In this document: one piece after another, positions 25,307-37,028 of the stretch
Numbering within the stretch: the first letter of the stretch is position 1
How the letters are laid out: each line of letters begins with the position of its first letter
DNA from: Myxococcales bacterium
GTDB taxonomy: Bacteria; Myxococcota_A; Polyangia; Polyangiales; Ga0077539
Assembly (NCBI GenBank): GCA_013298625.1
Contig: JAAFIF010000029.1
Span: forward strand, 25,287-89,286
Reading direction: 5' to 3'
Length of the DNA: 64,000 nucleotides
Program-made: the position numbers and the translations under genes
Notes under the pieces: generated by a model
The model's input: only the letters and a program-made list of their open reading frames with translations
What the model was told of the DNA's origin: nothing
Databases searched by the model: none

Positions 25307-28300
25307 ATGTCGTTCGTTCGTGAATCTGTGAAGATCGGCGATGCGCTGATCACCCTCGAAACCGGCCGTCTCGCGAAGCAAGCGCACGGCTCGGTCCTGG
25401 TCACCTGCGGCGAGACCATGGTGCTCGTCACCGTGTGCGGCAGCGATGCGCCGCGGCCGGGGATCGATTTCTTTCCGCTCTCGGTGGACTACATCGAGAA
25501 GACGTACGCCGCGGGCAAGATCCCAGGCGGCTTCTTCAAGCGCGAAGGAAAGCTCAAAGACGACGAGGTGCTCGTCTCGCGCTTGATCGACCGCCCGTGC
25601 CGCCCGCTGTTTCCCGAGGGCTATCGCAACGACGTTCAGATCATCGCGACCGTGCTCAGCGCGGACAAGGTCAACGACCCCGACATGCTCGCGCTGACCG
25701 GCGCGTCCGCGGCGCTCACGCTCTCGGACATCCCGTGGGCGGGCCCGATCGCCGGCGTTCGCGTCGCGCGCATCAACGGCAAGTTCATCACGAACCCCAC
25801 GTTCGAGCAGCGCGCGCACAGCGACCTCGACGTTGTCGTCGCGGCCAGCAAGGACGCGATCGTCATGGTCGAGGGCGCCGCCGACGAGGTGCCCGAGGAC
25901 GAGTTCTTGGACGCGCTGCTCTTCGCCCACAAGGCCGCGCAGCCGTTGATCGCGCTGCAAGAGCAGATGCGCGCCGCGGTCGGCAAGGTGAAGCGCCCGT
26001 TCGTCCCGGCGCTGCCGTCGAAGTCGATGATCGACCAGGTCAAGGCGATCGCCCTCGAGGACTACCGCAAGGCCTGCACGATCCGCGTGAAGTCCGAGCG
26101 CTACGGCCGCTTCAAAGAGATCTCGAAGAAGGTCTTGGAGGCGTTCTCCTCGGAGCCCGCTGAGATCCTCGCGCTCGTGAAGGTCGCGATCCACGACGTG
26201 CAGGCGTTCGCCATGCGCACGATGATCACCGACCGCGGAGTGCGCATCGACGGCCGCGACACGCGGACGGTGCGTCCGATCACCTGCGAAGTGGGCTTGA
26301 TCCCGCGCACGCACGGCTCGGCGCTCTTCACCCGCGGCGAGACCCAAGGGCTCGTGACGGTGACGCTCGGGACGCGCCCGGACGAGCAGAAGATCGACGG
26401 CCTCAACGGCGAGCGTTGGAAGCGCTTCTATCTTCACTACAACTTCCCGCCGTTCAGCGTGGGCGAGACCAAGCCTATGCGCGGCCCCGGCCGCCGCGAA
26501 GTCGGCCACGGCAACCTCGCCGAGCGCGCGCTCGCGCGGGTGATGCCGAGCAAGGATCAGTTTCCGTACGTCGTCCGCATCGTCAGCGAGATCTTGGAGT
26601 CGAACGGCTCGAGCTCGATGGCGTCGGTGTGCGGCGGCTGCCTCGCGCTCATGGACGCGGGCGTCCCGGTGAAGGCGCCGGTCGCCGGCGTCGCGATGGG
26701 CCTGATCAAAGAGGGCGATCGCTTCGCGGTGCTCACGGACATCCTCGGCGACGAGGATCACCTCGGCGACATGGACTTCAAGGTCTGCGGTACGGCCAAG
26801 GGCATCACCGCGATCCAGATGGACATCAAGATCGAGGGGCTCTCGCGAGAGATCTTGCACAAGGCCCTCGAGCAAGCGCGCGAAGGCCGCCTGCACATCC
26901 TCGGCAAGATGCTCGAGGCGCTGCCGACCACGCGCACCGACCTCAGCGCCTGGGCGCCGCGACTGACCACGCTGAAGGTCAAGCCGGACCAGATCCGTTT
27001 GATCATCGGCTCCGGCGGAAAGACTATCAAGGGCATCGTCGAAGCGACCGGCGTGCAGATCGAGGTCGAGGACGACGGCTCGGTCAACATCGCATCGAGC
27101 GACTCGAAGGCCGTTCAGCGCGCGATCGACATCATCCGCGGGCTCACGGCCGAGGCCGAAATCGGCGTCGTGTACCGCGGGACCGTGAAGCGGATCATGG
27201 ACTTCGGCGCGTTCGTCGAGATCTTTCCGGGCACCGAAGGGCTGCTGCACATCAGCGAGCTCGACTTCAAGCGCGTCGCCGAAGTGCGCGACATCGTCAA
27301 AGAGGGCGATCAGCTCGACGTCAAAGTGCTCTCGGTCGAAGACGGGACGGGCAAGATCCGCCTGTCGCGCAAGGCCACGCTGCCGATGCCCGAGGGCTAC
27401 ACGCCCGACGAGGGCCGCGGCGAGCGTCGCTTCGAGCCCCGCGGCGACCGCGAAGAGCGCCGCTTCGATCGCAACGACCGCGGACGCGACGACCGTGGTG
27501 GCCGCGGCGGACGCGACGATCGCGGCGGACGCGATCGCTTCTCGCGCGGTGACCGTCCCGACCGCGCCCCTCGCGAAGAGGCCGTGGCCGACGAGCGCGT
27601 CGAGCGCGTGTCGGAGATTCCTGCGCCGATCGACCCCGCGCCGCTGTCCAACGAGCCTGTGATCCCGGTGATCGAGCCCGTGGCCATCCCGGTGCCCGTC
27701 GTCGCGCCCGTCGTCGCGGTCGAAGAAGAGCGCCCCCGTCGCGAGCGCCGCGAGCGCAGCGACCGCGGTGATCGCGCCCCGCGCGACGAGCGTCCGGCGC
27801 GTGAAGCGCGCGAAGAGCGCCCCGTGCGCGAAGAGCGTCCGGTGCGTGAAGAGCGCGCGCCGCGTGAAGTGCGCGAAGAGCGCCCCGTGCGTGAAGAGCG
27901 TCCGGTGCGCGAAGAGCGTCCGGTGCGCGAGGAGCGCGTCGAGAGCGAAGAGCGTCCGGCGCGCCGCGAACGCAGCGATCGTGCGGATCGCGCTCCGCGC
28001 GAAGAGCGTCCCGTGCGTGACGAGCGTCCCGTGCGCGAAGAGCGTCCGGCGCGTGAAGCGCGCGAAGAGCGTCCGGTGCGTGAAGAGCGTCCGGTGCGGG
28101 ACGAACGCCCCGTGCGCGAAGAGCGTCCGGTGCGTGAAGAGCGCCCCGTGCGTGACGAGCGCCGCGAACGCAGCGATCGTGCGGATCGCGCCCCGCGTGA
28201 AGAGCGCCCCGTGCGTGAAGAGCGTCCCGTTCGTGACGAGCGTCCTGTGCGCGAAGAGCGCGCGCCGCGTGAAGCGCGCGAAGAGCGCCCCGTGCGCGAA

Positions 28301-28681
28301 GAGCGCCCCGTGCGTGAAGAGCGCCCCGTTCGTGACGAGCGCCCGCGCCGCGAGAGCGTCGAAGACAGTGAAGAAGCGCGTCTGCGCGCAGAGCGCCTGG
28401 CTGCCGAGGGCGGCGAGCGTCGTCCCCGCGCGCAGCGCAGCATGCGCGAGCGCATCGAGGCCGGCATGAGGGCGCGCGACGAGGGCGTGGCTCCTGCTCC
28501 GCGCGACGAGCGCCCTGTGCGCGACGAGCGCCCCGCCCGTGACGACCGCGCCCCGCGCGACGACCGCGGCGCTGATCGTGCTCCGCGCGCAGAGCGCAAC
28601 GACCGCGGTGATCGCGCGCCGCGCGGCGGCGAAGAGCTCCCGCCGCGCCGTCGTGATCGCCGCGAAGACCCGATCGAGTGA
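25307..28681 (+). CDS. pnp: polyribonucleotide nucleotidyltransferase with very long Arg/Glu repeat tail
   Basis: PNPase degrades RNA 3' to 5' phosphorolytically. The 1124-residue protein has two RNase PH cores (to about residue 545) with the conserved GRREVGHG and MDFKVCGTA active-site blocks. A KH domain follows (from about 556, [12 protein letters not shown]), then an S1 domain (about 619-689, [18 protein letters not shown]). The usual family length is about 700-750 aa. Here about 430 extra residues form a charged low-complexity tail with roughly 19 exact ERPVR motifs plus [14 protein letters not shown] blocks. The tail is Arg-rich and probably disordered, so it may bind RNA or promote condensates. 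The start is fixed by the [13 protein letters not shown]-terminus. Confidence 0.97.
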   Translation: MSFVRESVKIGDALITLETGRLAKQAHGSVLVTCGETMVLVTVCGSDAPRPGIDFFPLSVDYIEKTYAAGKIPGGFFKREGKLKDDEVLVSRLIDRPCRPLFPEGYRNDVQIIATVLSADKVNDPDMLALTGASAALTLSDIPWAGPIAGVRVARINGKFITNPTFEQRAHSDLDVVVAASKDAIVMVEGAADEVPEDEFLDALLFAHKAAQPLIALQEQMRAAVGKVKRPFVPALPSKSMIDQVKAIALEDYRKACTIRVKSERYGRFKEISKKVLEAFSSEPAEILALVKVAIHDVQAFAMRTMITDRGVRIDGRDTRTVRPITCEVGLIPRTHGSALFTRGETQGLVTVTLGTRPDEQKIDGLNGERWKRFYLHYNFPPFSVGETKPMRGPGRREVGHGNLAERALARVMPSKDQFPYVVRIVSEILESNGSSSMASVCGGCLALMDAGVPVKAPVAGVAMGLIKEGDRFAVLTDILGDEDHLGDMDFKVCGTAKGITAIQMDIKIEGLSREILHKALEQAREGRLHILGKMLEALPTTRTDLSAWAPRLTTLKVKPDQIRLIIGSGGKTIKGIVEATGVQIEVEDDGSVNIASSDSKAVQRAIDIIRGLTAEAEIGVVYRGTVKRIMDFGAFVEIFPGTEGLLHISELDFKRVAEVRDIVKEGDQLDVKVLSVEDGTGKIRLSRKATLPMPEGYTPDEGRGERRFEPRGDREERRFDRNDRGRDDRGGRGGRDDRGGRDRFSRGDRPDRAPREEAVADERVERVSEIPAPIDPAPLSNEPVIPVIEPVAIPVPVVAPVVAVEEERPRRERRERSDRGDRAPRDERPAREAREERPVREERPVREERAPREVREERPVREERPVREERPVREERVESEERPARRERSDRADRAPREERPVRDERPVREERPAREAREERPVREERPVRDERPVREERPVREERPVRDERRERSDRADRAPREERPVREERPVRDERPVREERAPREAREERPVREERPVREERPVRDERPRRESVEDSEEARLRAERLAAEGGERRPRAQRSMRERIEAGMRARDEGVAPAPRDERPVRDERPARDDRAPRDDRGADRAPRAERNDRGDRAPRGGEELPPRRRDRREDPIE
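27730..28350 (+). repeat. 15-18 bp imperfect tandem repeats in the pnp 3' end
   Basis: Short coding units of the type GAAGAGCGTCCGGTGCGT, encoding EERPVR, recur with synonymous changes (GTC/GTG, GAA/GAC swaps). About 19 exact ERPVR motifs lie in the tail. The variation between units indicates old expansion under selection on the peptide rather than a young slippage tract. Confidence 0.8.
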
Positions 28682-28692
28682 TCGCGTGACGA

Positions 28693-28759
28693 GCGCCCTT
28701 CGCGGGCGCGCCCCCTGAAGAGCCAGCACAGATCGGCCCTCGCCGCGCGCTGGCTCTTC
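28693..28759 (+). terminator. two tandem hairpins after pnp
   Basis: The first is GCGCCC/GGGCGC (28693-28698 with 28704-28709, loop TTCGC). The second is an 11-bp perfect stem GAAGAGCCAGC/GCTGGCTCTTC (28717-28727 and 28749-28759, 21-nt loop), followed by GCATTTGCG. This is a good candidate for the 3' end of the pnp transcript. Confidence 0.65.
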
Positions 28760-28808
28760 GCATTTGCGCATCAACGGACGGGGTGGCCCGCGCGCGGCGA
28801 TGCGGCGG

Positions 28809-28814
28809 TACACT
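28809..28814 (+). promoter_or_regulatory. -10 box for a leaderless transcript (split transketolase)
   Basis: TACACT ends 9 nt before ATG 28824. This sits right after the pnp terminator, so it is the likely promoter of the transketolase genes. Confidence 0.5.
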
Positions 28815-28823
28815 GTCGACGCA

Positions 28824-29702
28824 ATGGTCGCAGCGCTCTCGTCGAGCGAGCATCGAAGGTTGCTCGCGGTCTCGTTGCGCGCGCGCGAGCGCGTGGTTCG
28901 CGCGGTCTTTCGCTCGGGCAGCGGTCACGTCGGCGCGGCGCTCAGCCAATGCGACGCCCTCGTAGCCCTCTACGAGCGGCACCTGCGGCTCGACCCTGCG
29001 CGGCTCGACGACCCTGCGCGGGACCGCTTCGTGCTCTCGAAGGGACACGGCGGGCTCGGGCTCGCGGCGGTGCTCGTCGAGCGCGGGATCCTCACGCAAG
29101 GGCAGCTCGACTCGTTTGGCGAGAGCGCGAGCCCGATCGGGATGCACATGGATCATCGCAAGGTCGCTGGCATCGAAGCGGCGACGGGCTCGCTCGGCCA
29201 CGGGCTCGGGATCGCCGTCGGCATGGCGCTCGGCGCGCGGGTGCAGCGCTGGTCGTCGCGCGTGTACTGCTTGCTGAGCGACGGCGAGTGCTACGAGGGC
29301 AGCACGTGGGAGGCGGCGCTGTGCGCGAGCGCGTCGAAGCTGCGCTCGCTCTGCGCGATCGTGGATCGCAACCGGCTCACGATGGACGGGTGGACCGAGC
29401 GAGAGGTTCCGCTCGAGCCGCTGGCGGACAAGTGGAAGAGCTTCGGCTGGCGCGTCCTTGCGTGTGATGGCCACGATTTCGCGGCGCTCGACGAGTGCTT
29501 CGCGCGCGCAAAGGACGACGGACCGGCGGTGATCATCGCCGAGACCGTGAAGGGCAAGGGCGTCTCGTTCATGGAGAACAAGCCCGAGTGGCACTACGGC
29601 GCGATCGACTCGGCGAAGCTCGACGAAGCGCTCGCCTCGCTGCGCGCGCAGCACGACGCGGAGACGCGCGCGCTCGACGCGAGAGAGCGAGGCGCTTCGT
29701 GA
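28824..29702 (+). CDS. transketolase, N-terminal (ThDP-binding) subunit
   Basis: The 292-residue protein covers the thiamine-diphosphate half of transketolase, which transfers two-carbon units in the pentose phosphate pathway. Motifs seen: SGHVGAALSQCDALVALY, SKGHGGLGL, a cofactor-binding SDGECYEGSTWEA (in place of GDG), and DRNRLTMDGWTE. A separate C-terminal subunit follows and overlaps its stop (GTGA), so the two are made as a split enzyme, as in many archaea and some bacteria. I chose ATG 28824 over upstream ATGs because a TACACT -10 box sits 9 nt before it. Confidence 0.92.
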   Translation: MVAALSSSEHRRLLAVSLRARERVVRAVFRSGSGHVGAALSQCDALVALYERHLRLDPARLDDPARDRFVLSKGHGGLGLAAVLVERGILTQGQLDSFGESASPIGMHMDHRKVAGIEAATGSLGHGLGIAVGMALGARVQRWSSRVYCLLSDGECYEGSTWEAALCASASKLRSLCAIVDRNRLTMDGWTEREVPLEPLADKWKSFGWRVLACDGHDFAALDECFARAKDDGPAVIIAETVKGKGVSFMENKPEWHYGAIDSAKLDEALASLRAQHDAETRALDARERGAS

Positions 29703-30736
29703 GCGATTCATCGGACCAATCGCCGTCGAAAGTGCGCGGATTTACGTGGACGGTCGGCGACCACGCGCTGCTGTCGGACAGCGACGCGTGGGGCGAGGCG
29801 CTCGTCGAAGCGGGCCGCGCGGACCCGAGGATCGTGACGGTCACCGCGGACCTCGGCGAGACCACGAGGCTGCAGGCGTTCAAGCGGGCGTTCGCCGAGC
29901 GCGCGATCAACGTGGGGATCGCCGAGCAGAACCTCGTCGCCGTGGCCGCGGGCCTCGCGGCCACAGGGCTGATCCCGGTCGTGTGCACGTACGCGACCTT
30001 CGCGGTCCTGCGCGCGGCCGAGTTCGTTCGCACCGACCTCGGCTACGGTCAACGCAACGTCAAGCTCATCGGAACGCTCGCCGGCGTCGCCTACGGCCAA
30101 GGCGGCCCCTCGCACCACGCGGCCGAGGACCTCGCGCTGCTTCGAGCGATCCCAGGCCTCGTGATCCTCGCGCCGTCCGACGGCTACGAGATGGCGGCGG
30201 CCCTGCGCGCAGCGGTCGCGCACGAGGGGCCTGTGTACCTCCGCTGGGGCCGCGGGACCGAGCGCGCAGACCCCGCGCGGCGCGATCGCCCCTTCGTCAT
30301 CGGCCCCATCGAAGAGAGGCATCCGGGCGCGGACGTCACGGTGCTCGCGTATGGACCCACCGTGCAAGAGGCCGAGCGCGCGGCGCGAAGGGCGCTCTCG
30401 GCTGGCGTTTCGACGCGCGTGCTCGCGGTCCCGACGCTCGCGCCGCTCGACCGCGCGACGATCCTCCGCGCCGCGCGCGAGACGCGGCGGCTGATCACCG
30501 TCGAAGATCACTCGATCATCGGAGGGCTCGGCAGCGCGGTGGCCGAGACCGTGGCGCGCGCGGGGATCGCTGTGCGGATCGCGGCGCTCGGGCACCGAGA
30601 GAGGTTTCTTCCGATGGGCGTCCCCGAGGACCTGATGGCGATCGGCGGCTTCGACGAAGACGCGATCTATGAAGAAATTCTCAGGATATGCCGCGTCGAT
30701 CCCCCCGCGCCCGACGATGATTGGGAGGACCGTTGA
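29699..30736 (+). CDS. transketolase, C-terminal subunit
   Basis: The 345-residue partner has the transketolase pyrimidine-binding domain (ADLGETTRLQAFKRAF, GIAEQNLVAVAAGLA, YGQGGPSHHAAEDLA) and the C-terminal domain (VEDHSIIGGLGSAVAET). Together with the preceding gene it would form the complete enzyme; the catalytic Glu lies in GIAEQN. Start GTG 29699 overlaps the stop of the N-subunit, so stoichiometric synthesis is expected. The stop overlaps the next gene's TTG. A DXS- or dihydroxyacetone-synthase-like role is possible but less supported. Confidence 0.92.
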   Translation: MSDSSDQSPSKVRGFTWTVGDHALLSDSDAWGEALVEAGRADPRIVTVTADLGETTRLQAFKRAFAERAINVGIAEQNLVAVAAGLAATGLIPVVCTYATFAVLRAAEFVRTDLGYGQRNVKLIGTLAGVAYGQGGPSHHAAEDLALLRAIPGLVILAPSDGYEMAAALRAAVAHEGPVYLRWGRGTERADPARRDRPFVIGPIEERHPGADVTVLAYGPTVQEAERAARRALSAGVSTRVLAVPTLAPLDRATILRAARETRRLITVEDHSIIGGLGSAVAETVARAGIAVRIAALGHRERFLPMGVPEDLMAIGGFDEDAIYEEILRICRVDPPAPDDDWEDR

Positions 30737-31527
30737 GCGCGCTCGTCGAGGACGACGCGACGCTGCGCGCGAGGGTCTTTCTTCGCGCGGTCCTGCCCCT
30801 GGTGCGCCTGCTCGCCGAGCGCTCGACGGGACCTTTGTCGCGCGCGCGCGGCGCCATCGAGCTCTCGCTCGCGGACGGTAGCCTCGCCTCCACGCTGCGG
30901 CTCGACGAAGGCGCGGCGCACGTCGCGCACGAGCGCTGCGAGCGCGCCGATGTTCGCTGGGTGTTTCGCGACGCGCGCGCGCTCAATGACTTCTTCATCG
31001 GCCGTCCGTCGCTGCCGAAGATCACGCCGTGGATGGGCCTCGCTTCGCCGCGGCTCAGCGCGAGGGCGCTCGGGCTGTTGCTCGGCCTGCGCGTGCTCGA
31101 CGCGCGCGCGAGCCGACGCGGCGCCATCACGCACGAGGAGCAGCGGCTGCGCGTGCGGATGCTGCTCGCGCTCGTGACGCGCGCGATCGCAGAGCTGCAT
31201 CGCTGCGCGTGGGAGCCGGCGCGGGCGCTGACGAAGGTCGATCGCGAGCGAGTGTTTCAATGGACCGTGGCGGACACCGGCGACGGCGCGTACTTGCGCG
31301 TGCGGCCCGACCGAGCGTGCGCTGGGACCGGCGCGTACGCGCAGCGAGAGCCCTTCGTGCACACGGTGTTTCGCGACGTCGAGAGCGCGTTCGCGGCGCT
31401 CACCGCGAGCGCGAGCCAGATGGAGGGCTTTCGCGGCGGCGCCGTCGTGACGCACGGCAGCCCCGAGTACGCGCGCAAGGTCTCGTACTTGATGCAGCAG
31501 GTCGATCAGATGCTCACCGGGCAGTGA
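30733..31527 (+). CDS. hypothetical protein, possibly SCP2 sterol-carrier-like
   Basis: The 264-residue protein has no signal peptide or membrane helix. Residues 35-110 (GAIELSLADG ... DVRWVFRDARALNDFFIGRP) resemble the SCP2-like lipid-binding fold. The remaining region is helical and Ala/Arg-rich. TTG 30733 is preceded by GGGAGGA (30723-30729) and overlaps the transketolase stop by 4 nt; TTG 30721 is an alternative start. It sits between transketolase and a sterol-desaturase-family gene, so a lipid link is suggestive, but I am not sure of the family. Confidence 0.5.
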   Translation: MSALVEDDATLRARVFLRAVLPLVRLLAERSTGPLSRARGAIELSLADGSLASTLRLDEGAAHVAHERCERADVRWVFRDARALNDFFIGRPSLPKITPWMGLASPRLSARALGLLLGLRVLDARASRRGAITHEEQRLRVRMLLALVTRAIAELHRCAWEPARALTKVDRERVFQWTVADTGDGAYLRVRPDRACAGTGAYAQREPFVHTVFRDVESAFAALTASASQMEGFRGGAVVTHGSPEYARKVSYLMQQVDQMLTGQ

Positions 31528-31540
31528 GCCACGGAGACGC

Positions 31541-32650
31541 ATGGAGACGACCGCGTACTACGCCTACGGGCTGCCGATCTACATCGCGATCTTGCTGCTC
31601 GAGCGACGGGCGATGCTGCGCAAGGGCGCCCGTGCGATCACGTACGCGACGGCGTTCTCGAACATCTCAGCGGGCTTCGGGACCATCGTGATCGGGCTCT
31701 TTCTGGGGCCGGCGCTGATCGCGCTCTACCTCTGGGCGCTGCGGACGTTCGCGGTCGTTCGGTGGCCCGCGGGCAGCGTGACTCCGTGGGTCTTGGCCTT
31801 CGTGCTCGCGGACTTCGGTCACTACTGGCACCACCGGATGGACCACCGCGTGGCCGCGTGCTGGGCGGTGCACGGCGTCCATCACATGCCCGAAGAGATG
31901 AACTTCTCGGTGGCGATGAGGCACGCGTGGTTCTCGGATTTGTACTCGTTTCCGTTCTACGCGCCGCTGCCGCTGCTGGGCGTTCCGATGGAGCAGTTCT
32001 TCATCGCGACCACCGCGCTCTCGTTGCACGCGCTGCTGACGCACAGCGAGCAGCTGCGCTTCGGGTCGCTGGGGTTTCTCGTGACGCCGGCGTCGCACGC
32101 GCTGCACCACGCGCGCAATCCGCGCTACATCGACAAGAACTTCGGCGCGATGCTCTGCGTCTGGGACAAGCTCTTCGGCACCCACGTCTCGCTCGACCCC
32201 GCGACCCCTCCCGAGTACGGAACCCCCTCGGGCTACCGCACCCACGACGGCGCCCTCGCGCAGTTCATCCTGTGGCGAGACCTCGTCGCGCTCGCTCGGC
32301 AGTGCCGCTCGTGGCGCGATCGCGCGCGGGTGTTCTTCGGTCGCCCTGGCACCGCGCCCGAAGGCGCAGCGCGTCCCGAGATCGTCCCTGCGCGCGCGTC
32401 GGAGCGCATCGACCCGCGGGTGAAGCTCTACACCGCCGCGCAGTTCTCTCTGACCATTCTCAGCGCGTTCTACGTGTGCGTCGCGCGCGACTCGCTGACT
32501 GTGCCCGTGAAGCTCTTCGGCCTCTTCGCCGTGCTCGCGTGCCTGAGCACCCTCGGCGGTCTGCTCGATGGTCGCCCCCGCGCGTGGCGCTGGGAGCTCG
32601 CGCGCGTGCTCGTGACCGCGCCCGTGCTGATCGCGCTCGCCCTGCGCTGA
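31541..32650 (+). CDS. sterol desaturase/fatty acid hydroxylase family membrane enzyme
   Basis: The 369-residue integral membrane protein carries the family's histidine clusters: HYWHHRMDH (around residue 93), HGVHHMPEEMNFSVAMRHAW, and HALHHARNPRYIDKNFG. These residues bind a di-iron centre that oxidises lipid C-H bonds. It also has the trailing GAMLCVWDKLFGT motif, and about six membrane helices. The last 100 residues add two more hydrophobic helices. It is preceded by the SCP2-like gene (13 nt gap), so a lipid-modifying pair is likely. Confidence 0.9.
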   Translation: METTAYYAYGLPIYIAILLLERRAMLRKGARAITYATAFSNISAGFGTIVIGLFLGPALIALYLWALRTFAVVRWPAGSVTPWVLAFVLADFGHYWHHRMDHRVAACWAVHGVHHMPEEMNFSVAMRHAWFSDLYSFPFYAPLPLLGVPMEQFFIATTALSLHALLTHSEQLRFGSLGFLVTPASHALHHARNPRYIDKNFGAMLCVWDKLFGTHVSLDPATPPEYGTPSGYRTHDGALAQFILWRDLVALARQCRSWRDRARVFFGRPGTAPEGAARPEIVPARASERIDPRVKLYTAAQFSLTILSAFYVCVARDSLTVPVKLFGLFAVLACLSTLGGLLDGRPRAWRWELARVLVTAPVLIALALR

Positions 32651-32698
32651 GCGCGCGCTATCGTTGTCTTCGAGACAGCGCTCGGAGCCAACACCCCG

Positions 32699-33004
32699 AT
32701 GGACTTTTTCTCGAAGCTCGCCGAGGCCCGCATTCGTGAGTGGCAGCAGCGCCCCGAAAAAGAGCGCGCAGAAGTCGCTTCGGCGCCGCTCTCGATCGCG
32801 CCGCTCGAGGTGCAGCTCTTCGACGAGGCCAAGGGACTGTACGAGCGCGCGCGCTCAACGGTCGATCCTGCCGAGCGAGAGGCGGCCCTCGCGGCTGCTG
32901 CGCGCATCGAGACGCGCGTGATGGTGCTGCTCGAAGAGTCCGGCCGGCCGCTCGCGGCGCAGCAGTTCGCCAGGATGTTCGCCGCCGAGCGCGAGCAGCG
33001 CTGA
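32699..33004 (+). CDS. small hypothetical protein
   Basis: The 101-residue, all-helical, charged, soluble protein begins MDFFSKLAEARIREWQQRPE, which resembles the start of DUF1992-type DnaJ-homolog proteins, but the match is weak. No Cys and no membrane helix. TATCGT at 32659-32664 is a possible -10 upstream. It is followed by a lipoprotein gene with its own leaderless promoter. Confidence 0.5.
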   Translation: MDFFSKLAEARIREWQQRPEKERAEVASAPLSIAPLEVQLFDEAKGLYERARSTVDPAEREAALAAAARIETRVMVLLEESGRPLAAQQFARMFAAEREQR

Positions 33005-33010
33005 GCGCTG

Positions 33011-33016
33011 TACACT
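33011..33016 (+). promoter_or_regulatory. -10 box for a leaderless transcript (VCBS lipoprotein)
   Basis: TACACT ends 8 nt before GTG 33025, so the start codon would be the first base of the mRNA. This supports the GTG rather than an upstream in-frame start. Confidence 0.5.
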
Positions 33017-33024
33017 CTCTGGTC

Positions 33025-35267
<2,243 letters not shown>

Positions 35268-35271
<4 letters not shown>

Positions 35272-35831
35272 GCGTCGAGGGGCTGGCGTTCAAGGGGAGC
35301 ATTCTGCGTGGGTATTCGCGGTGGTTGCGAGAGCAAGGGCACATCGAGCGCGTGCTCGCGTGCGCGTCGGGGGAGGCCGCGCGCAGGCTCCGTGACCCGC
35401 CGCTGGTCACCGAGTGGGTGGCTGGGGACGTTCAGTTCGCGGTGCTCGACGCGGTGCACGCGGTGGGCGGCGACGCGCTGCTGCGCGCGATGGTCTCGGG
35501 CTCGACGCAGACGGGGGTGCTCAAGCTGCTCGAGCCCTTGATCCAAGGCGTCGTCCGCGTGTTCGGAAAGAGCCCCGCCACGCTCTTCTCTCGGCTCGAC
35601 TCGATGCGGGGCAACACGGTCCGCGGCGTGGATTTTCGCTATCGAAACGAGGGTGAGCGCAGCGGCGTGATCGAGGCTCGCTCGCAGCGCGACGCGCTCT
35701 CTGCGCACAGCGCGCTCGCGTGGGCGGCGCTGTTCGAAGCGCTCTGCCGCACGCTGGGCTTCGACGACGTTCGCACGAGCTACGAGTCGAGCGGGGATCG
35801 CATGGGCGTCTCGATCCGCGTGCAGTGGTGA
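35268..35831 (+). CDS. TIGR02265/DUF2378-like myxobacterial protein
   Basis: The 187-residue soluble protein has the layout of the Myxococcus TIGR02265 family: an early FKGSILRGYSRWL block, WVAGDVQFAVLDAVHAVGG, and LKLLEPLIQGVVRVFGKSP near the middle. It ends in a V4R-like segment (SDRMGVSIRVQW-type). Function of the family is unknown; the fold is thought to be related to heme-NO-binding domains. Start ATG 35268 overlaps the stop of the VCBS lipoprotein by 4 nt. I am moderately sure of the family match because I could not run a profile search. Confidence 0.6.
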
Positions 35832-35834
35832 CGC

Positions 35835-36995
35835 TCAGGGGGCTTCGGCGCCGTCGATGCGCAGGCCGTCGACGAGCTCTGATCCCCACACGCCGGGGAC
35901 GACCGTGTTGCAGTGCGGGCACGCGCCGTCGCGCAGGTGATTGGCGGTCGTGACGTAGTCGTTGCGCTCGATGAGCGTCGCGTGGCAACCGGGGCAGCGC
36001 GTGTGGGACATCTCGCTGTATCCGCCGGGCGCGTTGCTGGCATACACGAAGCGCAGCCCCCGCGCGTACGCCATGCCGACGGCGCTCGCGAGCGACGCCA
36101 TCTCCATGCGCGGCACCCGGTCGAGCTTGTACCGTGGAACAAACGCGTTGAGGTGCCACGGGATCTCTGGATCGACGCGCTTGATGGCGTCAGCGAGCCC
36201 GCGCAACCCCTGCAGGTCGTCGTTGAAGCCCGGGACCACCATGGTGACGACCTCCACCCAGAACCCGAGCTCGCGCGCGAGCGCGATGGCGTCGATCACC
36301 GGCGCGATGCGGCCGCCGAGGGCCTTGTAGCGCTCGTTGTCCGTGGCCTTGAGGTCGACGCGGTAGGCGTCGCAGACGGGGCGCACGTACGCGAGGGCCT
36401 CGCGCGTGGTGTTGGCGTCGGAGATGATGGCCGTCGCGAGCCCCTTCGATTTGGCCGCTGAAAACACGGCGCGAATCCACTCGGCCGAGATCATGGGCTC
36501 GTTGTACGCCGCGGCCATCACCGTGCAGCCGCTGTCGACGGCGTGCTGCGCGAGCTCGTCGGGCGTGCAGGGGAGGGGCTCTTCGTCCTCGACGTTGTCT
36601 TCGCGCAGCGCTTGAGAGAGGCGCCAGTTGTGACAGTACGGGCAGCGCAGGTCGCAGCCGTACATGCCGACGATGAGCGAGCGCGCGCCGGGATGAAAGT
36701 GGTAGAGCGTGTTGATTTCGACGGTGCGCACGTAGCGACGCGCGACGTAGCCGTGGGGCGCGTAGAGGGCGTCTCCGCGGACGAAGCGGACGGTGCACGC
36801 TCCGGCGCGACCCTCTTGGATCACGCAGCGGTGCGCGCACGCTGAGCAGCGAATGTGCCCGTGTTCGGTGCGGTCGAAGAGCGCGGCGGGCTGGGCGAAG
36901 TCCGCGAGGCGCTCGGCGAGGGGGCGGGCGTCACCGACGTTGCGCACCGCGCGCGGTGCGAGGATTGGGAGCGTCTTGCGTGGCAGGTCGGCCAT
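35835..36995 (-). CDS. amrS: AmmeMemoRadiSam-system radical SAM enzyme
   Basis: The 386-residue radical SAM protein has the 4Fe-4S motif CDLRCPYC (CxxxCxxC) in GMYGCDLRCPYCHNW, preceded by an N-terminal cysteine cluster (CSACAHRC) and followed by a C-terminal pair (CPGC, CPHC). The AmrS-like traits are the HxHPGARS and GFNDD segments. The two companion proteins, AmmeMemo MEMO1-type and AMMECR1-type, are not adjacent. It starts 33 nt from the divergent lipid kinase gene. A TIM-barrel enzyme of unknown substrate acts in the cytoplasm. Confidence 0.9.
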   Translation of the reverse strand: MADLPRKTLPILAPRAVRNVGDARPLAERLADFAQPAALFDRTEHGHIRCSACAHRCVIQEGRAGACTVRFVRGDALYAPHGYVARRYVRTVEINTLYHFHPGARSLIVGMYGCDLRCPYCHNWRLSQALREDNVEDEEPLPCTPDELAQHAVDSGCTVMAAAYNEPMISAEWIRAVFSAAKSKGLATAIISDANTTREALAYVRPVCDAYRVDLKATDNERYKALGGRIAPVIDAIALARELGFWVEVVTMVVPGFNDDLQGLRGLADAIKRVDPEIPWHLNAFVPRYKLDRVPRMEMASLASAVGMAYARGLRFVYASNAPGGYSEMSHTRCPGCHATLIERNDYVTTANHLRDGACPHCNTVVPGVWGSELVDGLRIDGAEAP

Positions 36996-37009
36996 TTGGG
37001 GGGCTCGTG

Positions 37010-37018
37010 TACTATCTC
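37010..37018. promoter_or_regulatory. shared divergent -10 region for amrS and the lipid kinase
   Basis: Only 33 nt separate the two start codons. TACTAT on the plus strand (37010-37015) reads ATAGTA on the minus strand, so one AT-rich core may give both promoters, 13 nt before ATG 37029. Confidence 0.5.
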
Positions 37019-37028
37019 ACTCCAAGCG

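Noticed and set aside
27730..28350. CRISPR-like array from the regular 15-18 bp repeats
   Set aside because: Repeats are in frame inside pnp, too short, with no unique spacers, and no cas gene is present.
25262..28813. Long open frame antisense to pnp (over 1100 codons)
   Set aside because: It results from the GC-rich repeat tail lacking antisense stops. The sense strand encodes a clear PNPase, and the antisense product is low-complexity Ala/Leu/Phe/His.
32740..33024. 5' extension of the VCBS lipoprotein from an upstream start
   Set aside because: It would run over the small upstream gene in another frame and lose the lipoprotein signal; GTG 33025 with a TACACT box fits better.
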